Shown here in pieces: positions 13,101-23,500 of a DNA stretch of 63,017 nt. A model generated the notes under the pieces. It searched no databases, had not been told where the DNA came from, and saw only the letters and a program-made list of their open reading frames with translations. Origin of the DNA: Acanthaster planci. Taxonomy: Eukaryota; Echinodermata; Asteroidea; Valvatida; Acanthasteridae. The stretch spans positions 320,823 through 383,839 of the forward strand of contig NW_019091489.1 in assembly GCF_001949145.1 (NCBI RefSeq), in the 5' to 3' direction. The stretch's first letter is position 1. Each line of letters begins with the position of its first letter. The position numbers were made by a program, and so were the translations under genes.

Positions 13101-13772
13101 TTCTTCTGAAGTTAATTTTGGGAATAAATAGCCATGTTGTTTATAAGATTTTCTATTTTGTTTGAATCATTTTTTATGCCCAGCATTTACACAGAAGTAT
13201 TTACAAGATCTCATGAACACTCCTTGTGATGAAATAGCACATTTTGTTTGTTATGAATTTGGCTTTCCAATGGTGGTCAATGTTTTGTTGGGCAGTCTTA
13301 ACCAAATTCGTACCAAGTCTTTGAAAAGAGATGTTTTGGAGGGAGGAGATTGAAATGACAAACTTTGCAAGGATAATGGAGCAGTGTATCAAAATAAAAA
13401 AGTTTAGCTATGAAGGCAATAGTAACGTCTAACGTCTGAGGGATTTTTCTCTCTCTGTTTCCTACTCACAGCAATAAGTTGCATTTAATTGTAAGCAAAA
13501 CACCAAAAGTATTACTTGGATAATTACTGGCCTCACTTTTCTGGCTAAGCTGCAGGCAGTAATCAGACATTATTGGAATGCTTTCTATTATTTGTCTGAC
13601 CTGGTGGCAATGATCACTGAGCACTTTGAAGTGCGAGAGTTGTAACTCCTGCATTCTTCCTCTATTGTTTAACGTACACAACCTATGTAAAAACATCTAG
13701 GAATGTGAAAAAAAAAGATCTGTATCCAGAAGAGTGTTATATCATGGAGTACTGAAACAGGAATTCATTGCC
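10141..13772. other. 3.6 kb without a recognisable gene
   Basis: AT-rich, with C runs at 11064-11070, a CG-rich patch at 12400-12500 and TACATGTA tracts (12384). The largest open frame (11736-12062, plus strand) has no motif I know. The only organised part is the promoter-like block described separately at 11390-11585. Confidence 0.5.
11390..11585 (+). promoter_or_regulatory. promoter-like block with CRE palindrome and short leader ORF
   Basis: GGTGACGTCATTG at about 11395 holds a perfect CREB/ATF site, TGACGTCA. It is followed by CG-rich sequence, an ATG in good context (ATCATGGCC, about 11448) with a 15-codon frame, and a candidate donor CAAG|GTGGGT near 11574. This could be a first exon or TE promoter, but no downstream exon was found to support it. 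Confidence 0.25.
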
Positions 13773-14374
13773 TTAACCACTTCATATCATGCGGGGGCAG
13801 TTACCATGATGCTGGGGCGGAATAATTATCCTTGTTTTCTGTTTTGAAAATTCTTTAAAAATTCGTATCTTCATTTACTGGACACTTACATGTACATTCA
13901 CAAGAAGGACTGTCTAGTTTCTACTCTAATCTGACAGACAAAATGTACTGACTTCTGAGTAATTCAGCCAGACCTGCAGCCTTGTAAAAAGAGCCCAGAT
14001 TATGCAGTGTTATATAACTTTCTTTTGCTCAAGAACCTGGCACAGTGCATTGCTGACTTCTTTTCAACAGGGGCCAGATTAGCATGCAGTGGTGCTGTGT
14101 GGCTCATCGCAGTGGTGGTGGAGCACTTTTGTCCCCGGTGGTAATCCGCTTGCACTAAATGCCCCAAATTGTGGTATACCATTTCAAAACAAGGCTGGAT
14201 TATCTCCATTATTGAGAGTGATAAAATGTCGGTAATGCCCAGCAGCCTGGTCTGTTGTTCCGAGTAGGGTCTTTTGTTACAAGGCCCAGTTCCCTGTGTC
14301 CGATTTCGGAGACCCTGGCCACGCATATAAAGCATGTGTGTCGGGTACCGGAAACTCCGGTGGCAAGTGGTTAA
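13773..14374. mobile_element. piggyBac-type MITE copy 2
   Basis: 602 bp from TTAACCACTTCATATC to GGCAAGTGGTTAA with TTAA at both ends. It has the same internal landmarks as the other copies (GGGGCCAGATTAGC, GCCCAGCAGCCTGGTC, TTTGTTACAAGGCCC, ACGCATATAAAGCAT) and no gap. It lies 468 bp upstream of the piggyBac transposase frame. Confidence 0.88.
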
Positions 14375-14841
14375 AGGACGATGCCACTATTCCAAACACT
14401 ACTATATCAAACAATCACATAGACTGAGCATTCCCCCTAGGCTCCAAAATTTGTGTACACTTTTACCAAATACTGAAAATTACTTAAAATAAAAGAAACA
14501 TACAGTATATTGGACTAGTGATAATGCTTGAGAGTTATGGAAAATTTTACACGCAAAGAGCAACAGCCCACTTAACACAGGCAAAGGCAAAGATTTTTAC
14601 TTTGAAAGGAATGAATTAAAATGGAAAACAGATAGCCAGATTAGCTTTTGTTACTTAACTTGCAGAAATCTATGTTAATAGTTTGCTGGGTTTGGGTCAT
14701 TTTCAACGCACTACGTACTCGGCGTACAGACGGGCCATTATTCAGTGTACTTGGTTATTTGTTTCGTCAAAAAGCAGCATTTTCTGTGGCGCTGGGTATA
14801 TATTTGCCTGGCCGCTTCCCGGCCCTCAGTTGCATTACACA
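14375..14841 (+). other. 5' flank of the piggyBac transposase
   Basis: Noncoding. TATATATTTGCC at about 14799 lies some 40 bp before the transposase ATG and could be a TATA-like element. No second TTAA terminus could be found here, so the left end of the transposase-bearing element is not fixed. Confidence 0.35.
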
Positions 14842-16473
14842 ATGTCTTCCAGCGACGGGGAAACTTTAACCGCAACTAGTGGTTCAGATTTCATGTTAGA
14901 ATCTGAACATAGTTCAGAAAATGTAACTAGTGACAGCGATTCTAACGGGCAACCACCGTTAGCGAGGCCTGCCAAGAAGGTCAAGGCTTTGTCCATTCAA
15001 TGGATGGCTGATTGACAACTTTCCCCGCCGACACGGCTTTCAAGGCACAGCGGGTGTTCAAGTACAAGAACTGGACAAGAACAGTACTCCTCTCAAAATC
15101 TTCGAGCAGTTTTTCACCCCAGAGCTGACGTTGCACACTGCCAACGAGACCAACCGCTATGCCGCTGAACACCCGAAAAGTCAACCAGAAGCAAGTCAAA
15201 GTCACATGCGAAGCTGGTTTGACACAACACCAGACGAGATGTCAGTGTTCCTGTCCATGATGATAGTCATGGGACTGATTCCGAAACCCGACTTGAAGTC
15301 CTACTGGACGAGAGACTCAATACTTCAGACTCTGTTTTTCCGGATACCATGCCCCGCGACAGATTTATGGACTTGCTGGCCTATCTGCATTTCGTCGATA
15401 ACAACCGTGCAGATGCGACTGATTGACTCTACAAGCTCCGCTCAGTGATAGACCAACTGACCGAGAAGTTCAAGTTCGTCTACATTCTGTCCAGCAAGAT
15501 TACTACCGACGAGTCCCTTTGGAAATTCAAAGGAAGACTGAAGTTCAAGGAGTACAACCCCAAGAAGCGTGCAAGGTTTGGCAACAAGGTGTATCGAGTC
15601 TGCCAGAGCACGGGAGTTGCCGCTGGATACACCTGGAACTTCAAAATTTACACCGGCCAAGACCAGATTGCTGGACTGGCAAGTACGAAAATTGTATTTG
15701 ACTTGAATGCCAATCTTCTTGACAAAGGGTACACCATTTTCCTGGACAACTGGTTCAGCAGCCCAGAACTGTACCTGAAACTACACAACCAGAAAACCAA
15801 CATTGCCGGGATGGTGAGAAGCAATTGTCAAGACATGCCCAAGGACTTGTGCTCCTTGAAACTTGAGAGAGATGATGTTGTTCACCGCTCCAGTGACAAA
15901 AGGCTTGTTCGCCTTGGTCTGGCGAGACAAAAAAGATGTCCGTATGATGTCCACGATGCACACAGCCGAGATGGCCGACACCGGCAAGCAGAACCGTGAC
16001 CGCATCGCTTTGGAGAAACCCAAGTGTGTACTCGACTACAACAAGGGGATGAAGGGTGTGGACATTGCAGACCAGCTGGCACGGTCACACCGTTCAGTCA
16101 GAAAATCAATCAAATGGTGTAAAAAACTGTTCTTTTTTTTGCTTCATGTTGCTCTTGTAAACTCCTATCTTGTGCATAAGGAAATTGGTGCACTGACAGT
16201 TTTTTGGCATTTAGACACATGTAGGTGATTGAAATTTTAGAGTTGTGTTCACCAAATTTGCCAGTGTATTGATCTAGAGGTAGACCATCCCGTCTTCCTG
16301 GTCCAGGCAGACTGACAGGAGGACATTTTGCTGTAGAAATTCCCCCAACTGGAAAACGAGCTACATTATACAAACGGTGTGATGTTTGTTCTAGAAATGG
16401 CAAAAGAAAAGAGACCAAAGTGATGTGTGAAATTTGTGAAGTGCCACTTTGCGCTGTTCCTTGCTTCAAGTAA
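14842..16473 (+). pseudogene. piggyBac family (PGBD4-like) transposase, broken
   Basis: Starts at ATG 14842 with a Ser/Asp/Glu-rich N-terminus (MSSSDGETLTATSGS), as in PGBD proteins. The frame is lost at a TGA at 15013-15015 and resumes one frame over (FEQFFTPELTLHTANETNRY, DTTPDEMSVFLSMMIVMGL). It shifts near 15330, meets a TGA at about 15422 where CGA (Arg) is expected, and shifts again near 15890 and 16230. All three catalytic aspartates of the piggyBac DDD triad survive: TTDESLWKFKG (Asp at 15508), FLDNWFSS (15745) and GMKGVDIADQ (16061). The C-terminus keeps the cysteine-rich domain (CDVCSRNGKRK, CEICEVPLC), with the stop at 16471-16473. Piggybac transposases cut and paste at TTAA. This copy is dead. 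Confidence 0.92.
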
Positions 16474-16790
16474 TATCACACTTGAATAATTGCTTATTTG
16501 TGCAAAGTTTCCTGTATTCCAAGACATCATAAATGAAATAGTACATGAAATTTTATGATGTTTGTTCTAGAAATGGTAAAAGAAAAGTGACTAAATTGAT
16601 GTGTGAAGTTCCACTTTTCAATGCTCCTTGTTTCAAGGTTTATCACACTTGAAATTAATTGCTTATTTACGTAAAATTTCCTGTATTCAAAAAAATAGTA
16701 CATGAATTTTGAGGCAAATCCTTCAAGGTTTATTATACTTGAATCAATTACTTATTCACGTACAATTTTGGCAAACTTTTTCACAAGAAT
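16474..16790 (+). repeat. degenerate tandem copies of the piggyBac 3' end
   Basis: The segment coding DVCSRNGKRK and its 3' flank (TATCACACTTGAA..TTGCTTATTT..TTTCCTGTATTC) recurs at about 16557-16695, with the coding part shortened. The flank alone recurs a third time at about 16722-16770 (TTTATTATACTTGAATCAAT, TACTTATTCACGTA). Unit length drops from about 170 to 100 bp. Confidence 0.75.
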
Positions 16791-17589
16791 TTTCTCCTGT
16801 GTCAAGACATCGTGTAATGCAACTACTCTCTCTTTTTTTTTTTGGCCTGAGTTTTTTACTGGAAGGTTCCTTTTTTTTTTAATAAAATTGAAGATAAAAT
16901 GATTGTAAATATGAGAAGAGAGAAAAAAAAGAAATGACAAGTCGTCAAGAGAAGAAGAAAAGTGAGAAATTAATCTTGTGTTTTTCTTGTGTCTGTTTAT
17001 TTTATAATTATGGGGAGGATTAGTTTGGAATGATAGTTTTCATGGGAAGGTTCAAACTTAGAAGGGGCTGTTTATATATATCATTACATACGGAAAGGGG
17101 ATTTGCATAGAACTTGCCAAAAAAACAAATTAGAAATGTTCAAGAAAATTATGAGCAAACTTCGCGCAAAATAAAAACATTAGGGGAATTTTACGGGAAA
17201 TCTTCACTGGGTATTAGCTGAAATAAAAACTTGTGAAGCATACTCAATGTACAAGTTGGGGCTGGGCATTGATGCTGGGCATGAATGGACTACTGGGAAG
17301 CGGGCACACGAGCCACGGTGCCCGCTAAAAGCAAGCATAGACTGTGTGAACTTAGCGGGCGCTGCACTCTCCACTGTGACCGAGCGTCCTTGGGTAGTTG
17401 GTGTTGTTACGTGGGCAAGGCAAGTGCTGGGTACCTGGTATTTTGTTGAACAGGATCCAAATACCCCAGCAGGCTTCATGACTACACAGAGCCAGGCTGT
17501 GTGCAGTGTGTGACCCAGCAAACTTTGCAGATACATGTAGGCCTGGTGGCCAATGTAGCCGTCTGAGGTTGCCGTTAGCAAAATTCGGA
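16791..17589. other. no gene recognised
   Basis: Homopurine and homopyrimidine patches (16825-16985), then a moderately GC-rich stretch (17240-17520), probably the non-coding right part of the piggyBac-type element ending at 17647. Confidence 0.4.
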
Positions 17590-17647
17590 AAATAAACCCG
17601 GCAGCCTGGTGGGTTGTGGTAAAAATATCCCGACGTGAAGGGGTTAA
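17590..17647. mobile_element. piggyBac-type terminus ending in TTAA
   Basis: Read on the minus strand from 17647 it begins TTAACCCCTTCACGTCGGG and continues with ATATTTTTACC. This parallels the MITE left end TTAACCACTTCATGCCGGG then CATTTTTC, and a GGCTGCCGGG block follows as GCTGGGCCGG does in the MITEs. It is probably the right end of the element that carried the transposase at 14842-16473. The 178-codon minus-strand frame overlapping it (17204-17740) shows no known motif. Confidence 0.55.
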
Positions 17648-17825
17648 AAGACTGTAAAAGATTGTAATGACAAACCTATTTGAAGGCTTGCACATTTTAG
17701 TATAAAATGGTGGTTGCAGTGTCTGAGCCATTTTATCCACATTGTCTTGATATTTCTATCAATATTGTTCTTTCTTTGTATTGTGAAGGTCATGCCAACC
17801 ACTGGCATGGTCCAAATCACCACCT

Positions 17826-18050
17826 TTGAGGCGGGCACCGTCATCCCAGACGGTGCAAAAGATCCATGCCGTCATCATCGGTGACTCCTTTACCAGGTAT
17901 TTGCAGAGGAACATGTCAAGTGACTTGCTTGGTGTTGATGTGATCACTCTCTCAGGAGCCACAATCAGTAGCCTCCAGAAGAAGATCATACATGTAGATC
18001 AGAGGATGGACAATATGACTGGCCAAGTGCATATTTATTCCTTTACATAA
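17826..18050 (+). pseudogene. SGNH-hydrolase-like N-terminal fragment
   Basis: An open stretch reads HAVIIGDSFTRYLQRN then VITLSGATISSLQKKI. The IIGDSF block with a following SGAT is the layout of block I and the second strand of SGNH/GDSL-type domains, which often accompany retroelement proteins in invertebrates. There is no initiating ATG in frame at its start, and the frame ends soon after GQVHIYSF. A possible acceptor (TTGTGAAG) precedes and a weak GT follows, so it could be one exon. No catalytic His block was found. Confidence 0.4.
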
Positions 18051-20391
18051 ACACCTTAAGTCAGTTTATGGTGAATTTCTGATGACTTAGTGAAGAAATT
18101 TCATTTTCATTTTGCCCAACACCCTTTCAGTCAATTTATGGTACATTCCTCCTGTCACCTGTGATGTGGTTTAAACAGGGCTAAGAGGGATAAGTTAACT
18201 GTCTAAGGTACATGTATTCATGAATACTTTTACAAGTACAGGTTTCATTTTTGAAGTTTTTTGTTGTATTGTGTAATAGTGACGGTACAATTTTTTTTTT
18301 AACAATGTCTATACATGGGAAAGAACGGGAAGATTATTTGCGCGAGTACGAAAGAGTAACTTTAACTTAAACGCATCAACATACATGATGCATTTACCTT
18401 TGTTAAATTATTAAGCTTAAGTGAAATAGTTTTTTTAATCACATGCATCAACATGATGCAGCTACAAACATGAACCTTTTCCAAAGTCTTGTGCCCAAAA
18501 CTGCATTTTATCATTTTTTTGTTTTTCAGCAGCAACAGGTTTATATGCAAAATACATCTTTAACTCCCTGTAATTTATTTATATTTTAATTCCCATTATA
18601 TGTATAAACAAAGATATTATCGGTTGTTTTTTTTTCACCAAAAATGGGGCACTTTATCCTTTTTTTTAGATATATGTAAGCAGCTGAAGACATTTATGAT
18701 GGACATGATATTGGGGTAAGATTCTAATTTAGTTACATAAGGAATGACAGTAATTATATTTTTATCTGTTGTGTTTGGATGGGAAAAACCATTGCTCCTG
18801 TTGTTTTTCTTCATGAAAAGTGACTTTTTGCAATTTATAAATGGATCAGAGTGTACTTAGCTATTGCAAAGGATTTGATTACAAAACAAATTGTGCAAAG
18901 TATGTATTGAAAAATGTGTTTCCTTCAGCTTGTCACTGAATTACAGGTATTTTTTGTTTTGAAGCTGACGAATTGATCTCTACAGACAACTACTTTCCTT
19001 GGACATGACATGGATGACGGGACATGGGGTGTTAATCACGCATTATTGGTTTATTATTGTTTTTATTTTTTTATTGTGATGTTATTGTGTTTTATAGTGC
19101 TTTAGTATTAACAGTGTAATATGAAACTAAAAGAAATACTTGCCACCATTGCTAAAAAATGGAAGATTTATGTTCAAATATAATGTGTATAGCTATAAAA
19201 TATTCCATACGAGCAAACATCATTAAGTTTTGGAAAAAGCCCTTTTATCCGGTATTTGGTCATCACAAGCAGCTCAACAACATGTTCATTTTATGACTTG
19301 AAAATCAGTTGACATAAAAATGTGAATATGTATTCTGCAAATAAAGTGAATAATGTGTTTATTGCCTGAACATGTTTGTGTTTTCTGGTATCACTTTTGT
19401 ACCTGCTTAGTTCCTCCTCTTTAAACTTGGATATTTCCAACATAAAAAAGACAAATAAAAAATCTGAAATATGAAGGTTTAAGAATCTGTGATTCCCTCT
19501 TTGTGATAAGCACAGCTAAGCCCCGTGCCCATTCATTTAGCCTTTCTTAATTAAACCCACACCCCCCCCAGAAACAAACTACACGGTTTTTAGATGCCTT
19601 TCGAAAACACCTTTTTCTGCTTCAAAGTTCTTGTTTTGAAAAGGAATTAACAGTTATTTAAAGTGATCCTGTTCACTGCATTTGGACAAAATATGTAATT
19701 AAAACTGCATTTAATCCAGTCGGTGTTATCTCAAACGATAGAAACATTACGCTGAAGTTGTCAATACTATCGCAAAAGACCGTCTACAATACAACACCGA
19801 CATCTGGGAATGTGCGTGCCAAAGCATGATGTGATGTGTACGGACCAATCGGGAAGGCAGAGAACTGTGGAGGCCGTTATGAAAGCGATAGACCTCGACG
19901 GTTTGGGAAGGACATTGGTAAAATATTGCCCTGACCCATTTAAACAAAAAGAGGGAAAATGATGTCCAGAATATCCTAGAATATGAATTTATCTACTAAT
20001 CTGAGGTACAAATGGGTTGTGGCAGGTTAGCAAAGTTGTGGATTTTGCTGTCTTCCATCACGCAAAGTTACTCCACCCTTGATTAAAAAAAAAACCCATC
20101 AGTATATGAAAGATATAGCAACCGTTCAGTTAGCCAATCGATAGTCTCAAACTTCCGAAATTTAACGGATTCCGCAAGCTGTTGCATTAAATATGTAGAA
20201 GCAAGGTCACAGTCTGAAGCTCACGCATATTCAGCACGTAAATGGAACAACTTCTGTGTGCACTGTGGACTGACTGTTAAAGCTGTGCTGAACATTATGC
20301 ACACCATTCAACACGAGTGCTGTTGATCGAAAAAGCGACAACACTGAAAAAGTTAATCCCATGGCCACTAGGAAAGAGAAAATAAACTTAC
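18051..20391. other. 2.3 kb without a recognisable exon
   Basis: AT-rich, T-run-rich sequence left of CEP104 exon 7, expected to be CEP104 intron 7 if the gene continues. No match to the next CEP104 blocks was seen on the minus strand. The stretch at 19750-19945 is denser in CG and open on both strands, but has no motif. Confidence 0.5.
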
Positions 20392-20547
20392 CTTACTAAG
20401 CTTCAGAAGGTCATTGACCTCCAGCTGTTGATATATCTGCAATCTATACTCCTCCATTTGAATTTTCTTAATCTTAGCCAAGTCATAGTCTTCAGTCTCT
20501 ATGGCTCGGCGTTTCTCTACCTCATAACGACCTAACTTCTCTCCAAC
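20392..20547 (-). CDS. CEP104: CEP104 exon 7 (last exon found)
   Basis: 156-bp exon, exactly 52 codons, residues 262-313, between TTCTAG and AAG|GTAAGT. It encodes GEKLGRYEVEKRRAIETEDY followed by DLAKIKK and QMEEYRLQIYQQLE, matching the second coiled-coil repeat of CEP104. The good donor shows the transcript continues to the left, but no exon encoding the proline-rich linker, the TOG region or the zinc fingers could be recognised in 1-20391. Confidence 0.95.
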
Positions 20548-23500
20548 CTAGAAGATTCAAAGATTGTGTTCAAAGAACACAAAATCGAACATTAACGAAA
20601 CAACAAAAGTATATGTACAGTGTAGTAATTCCCTGTACATAAAAATTACTCTTTACAAAAACCAACACTTAAAGTGAATGACCAAAGCTCAAACCACATA
20701 TAATACAAAACCTGCTGCAAACTGCTTGCTGGCTACAGTGACCTAAACACACATCAAAAAAGTAGGAGGCTGATGTTTTGATTCCAGCAGAATCTTTCTC
20801 AAAGGAAAACAACATGGAGAAAGATTCTACTAGGATCAAAATGTCAGGCTCTCCTATTTTTAGAACAATTATAATGTATAAACTTGGATTATCAAATGAC
20901 TGAAGCAAGTTTTTCTTTTATCTGAGATTAGAATATCTACAGGTCCATCCCTTCCCAGCAAAGGTAAAACCTACGAATCCACTTCCATCATTAAAAAACA
21001 AAAACAAACAAAAAAAAAAAACCTTTGCTATCTTAGCTAGTGTTTCTACTGATCTTAATGTTTTGGAAGGAAGGAATATAAATATTTATGTACCAGCGTT
21101 ATAGTTTTATGCAAAATAAGACAACTCTGTAGATTTGGGCAACAACTGCCAGTTCAGACTTATCTGAACTGTCTCCGGGACAGACAGAAAAGTGGTTAGA
21201 TGAGACAATATCAGAAAATCAGGGATGTGATTGGTGCTTTGGAAAAAAAACTGAAATTGCAATTGCAAAGCATGAAGCCTATACGGCATGGGGTTCTGGG
21301 CCTACTTAAGGGCCTTGGGAAAAAAATGAAGTCTAGATGTTCGGTGGTACATTCTAAGTCTCTCTGGGTCATGCTTTCAGCAAAAATATTTTGAAATTTC
21401 TGCAACTTTGTCTTGTATTATTATCAATTATGGATAAATTAAACATTAATAGTTCTAATTTCAGTTTGTTAATGTCTATCCTATAGTTTAATATAAACTT
21501 TTCTCAGTCATTTGTTCCGATAAAAAAGAAAAGACTAAGAATAAACAATATTCCACCGTTCCATTCATTCTGTTTGTGTTTCATTTCCATCTCAAAGGCA
21601 CCCAAATCTCTATGGTAAAATTACTTAAGTTTTAATTTATCTTGCAACTTGACCTATATAATGTTTTGAAAATATTTGGCTTTTGACACAAATTTAGAAA
21701 GTATGACTTGAACTGGTGTCCTGACTTCAGAAACTGGATTGTAATGACTTTGGGAAATGGAAAGATTAAATGAGAACTTACATGTACCTGTTTGAAGTTT
21801 AATCACGATTTTATGAGAAAGGGCGAGCGAGAGATTACGTGAGATTCCAGTTGCGCATGTACGGTCATAATTCAAAGAAATACAGTATGTGTGGGTTGAT
21901 GAATGCCAATCAAACCTTGAATAACAGAAAAGATGTTATAGAGAACTTACCCTGCGAACTACCTGACGAGAGAAGGGCGGGAATGGAGGGCACGTAATCT
22001 CTCGCTCGCCCTTTCTCATAAAATCAAGATTAAACTTCAAACAGGTAAGTTTTAATCTTTCCATTTTATTTCGAAATCTCGCGAGAGTCCGTGAAAATTT
22101 AACACCCATCAAGCCACATATAAGTTTGTTTTTTTTTTAAATTGAGGTATGTTTAGGCATAATTACAGGAATACAACAATCCTGATGGTTTATTCATGAA
22201 AACCAAGGTAAATACCACAAGTGTCAGCATCGCTTCTGTCAACATTCCACTTGAGTAGATCCAATATAAATATGAGAACTTATTAACTCTGAACTTCACT
22301 TTAAAAGAAAATATAAACAAAATGTCAATGTGACAAAAAAGAAAACAACCAGCCTAAATGTCTTGATGCTATATCAAGTTGGTAACTGTTCCTGTAGCCG
22401 AGTTGTATGTACATGAGTTGAACTGGTTTGGTTTTTTTAACACATCCATGCACAAGGATACAGTACATGTACAGCTTCACACTACGGGTTGTAATCTAAG
22501 TAAGGCGGTCGAATACGGTTTCAAGTTAGTAAAGTCACTATTTCCAAGGCTTCATTAAATACAACCCTGTTTTCTGTTTTGCTGTAACCGCACTCTCAGA
22601 ATGGACAGCATAGAGAATCTTCCAATAAAATTCCCATTTAACTTTCCTGCAATAATGTGTCAGCCAAATTATTTTGCTGAAATGGGAGAGGTTTATTGTA
22701 ATATTTCTGGAAAGTAACCTCTTTACTCCATCATGCAGTTCTCAGAATTTCTGGGAGTGGTACTCCCAGCCTATTGGCTGCCGAGGTGGAGGCTGCCCTA
22801 GTGGAATGTTGTTTGAACTGTTCGTTGTCCACTCCAGCCTGGCTCATGATAATATGGATCCATTTAGCGATTGTATCTTTGCTCACTGGAGCCTAAGGCT
22901 TCTTGATGAAGCTGATAAAAAGCTGGTTTGATGTCATTCCCCTTTGTCTCGAAGCTCTTTAGTGCGGCTGAGGTAGTGTTTGAGGTAGGTAAATACACAG
23001 AGATGTCTATTTGCGGGGTATGCCTTCAGTATGACTAAGAGCCCGGTGTGTCCTGGTCTACTTTGCTTAACTAAGTCGCTGATTCGGAAGAAAAATGTGC
23101 TTCCTTTACAAGACATGTGATCTACGTTCAGTTTGTGAAGTCTGCCCCCGCTGGGCTGAAATGAGTGCCACTAGCATGACCAATTTCAGGGTGAGGTGTT
23201 TGAGATCTAGAGTACTTGCTGGTGCCCACTTCCTTACCATATCAAACACAAGTTTAACCACTTCATGCCGAGGCATTTTTCAATGTTGATAATGCTGGGT
23301 CGGCATGACTATCATTTTTTCCGTTTTCAAAATCCTTCAAAAATTCATCATTCATCATTCATTTATAGCCACNNNNNNNNNNNNNNNNNNNNNNNNNNNN
23401 NNNNNNNNNNNNNNNNNNNNNNNNNNNNNNNNNNNNNNNNNNNNNNNNNNNNNNNNNNNNNNNNNNNNNNNNNNNNNNNNNNNNNNNNNNNNNNNNNNNN

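Noticed and set aside
14000-14335. 111-codon minus-strand frame
   Set aside because: Internal MITE sequence; the same frame is broken in copies 4 and 5.
17204-17740. 178-codon minus-strand frame, longest without Ns
   Set aside because: It overlaps the piggyBac-type terminus, has no recognisable domain and crosses the TTAA boundary at 17647, so it is likely chance.
1-20391. Search for the remaining CEP104 exons (TOG array, zinc fingers)
   Set aside because: No minus-strand block matched the expected motifs by eye; absence by eye is not proof, so the gene is described as incomplete rather than truncated.
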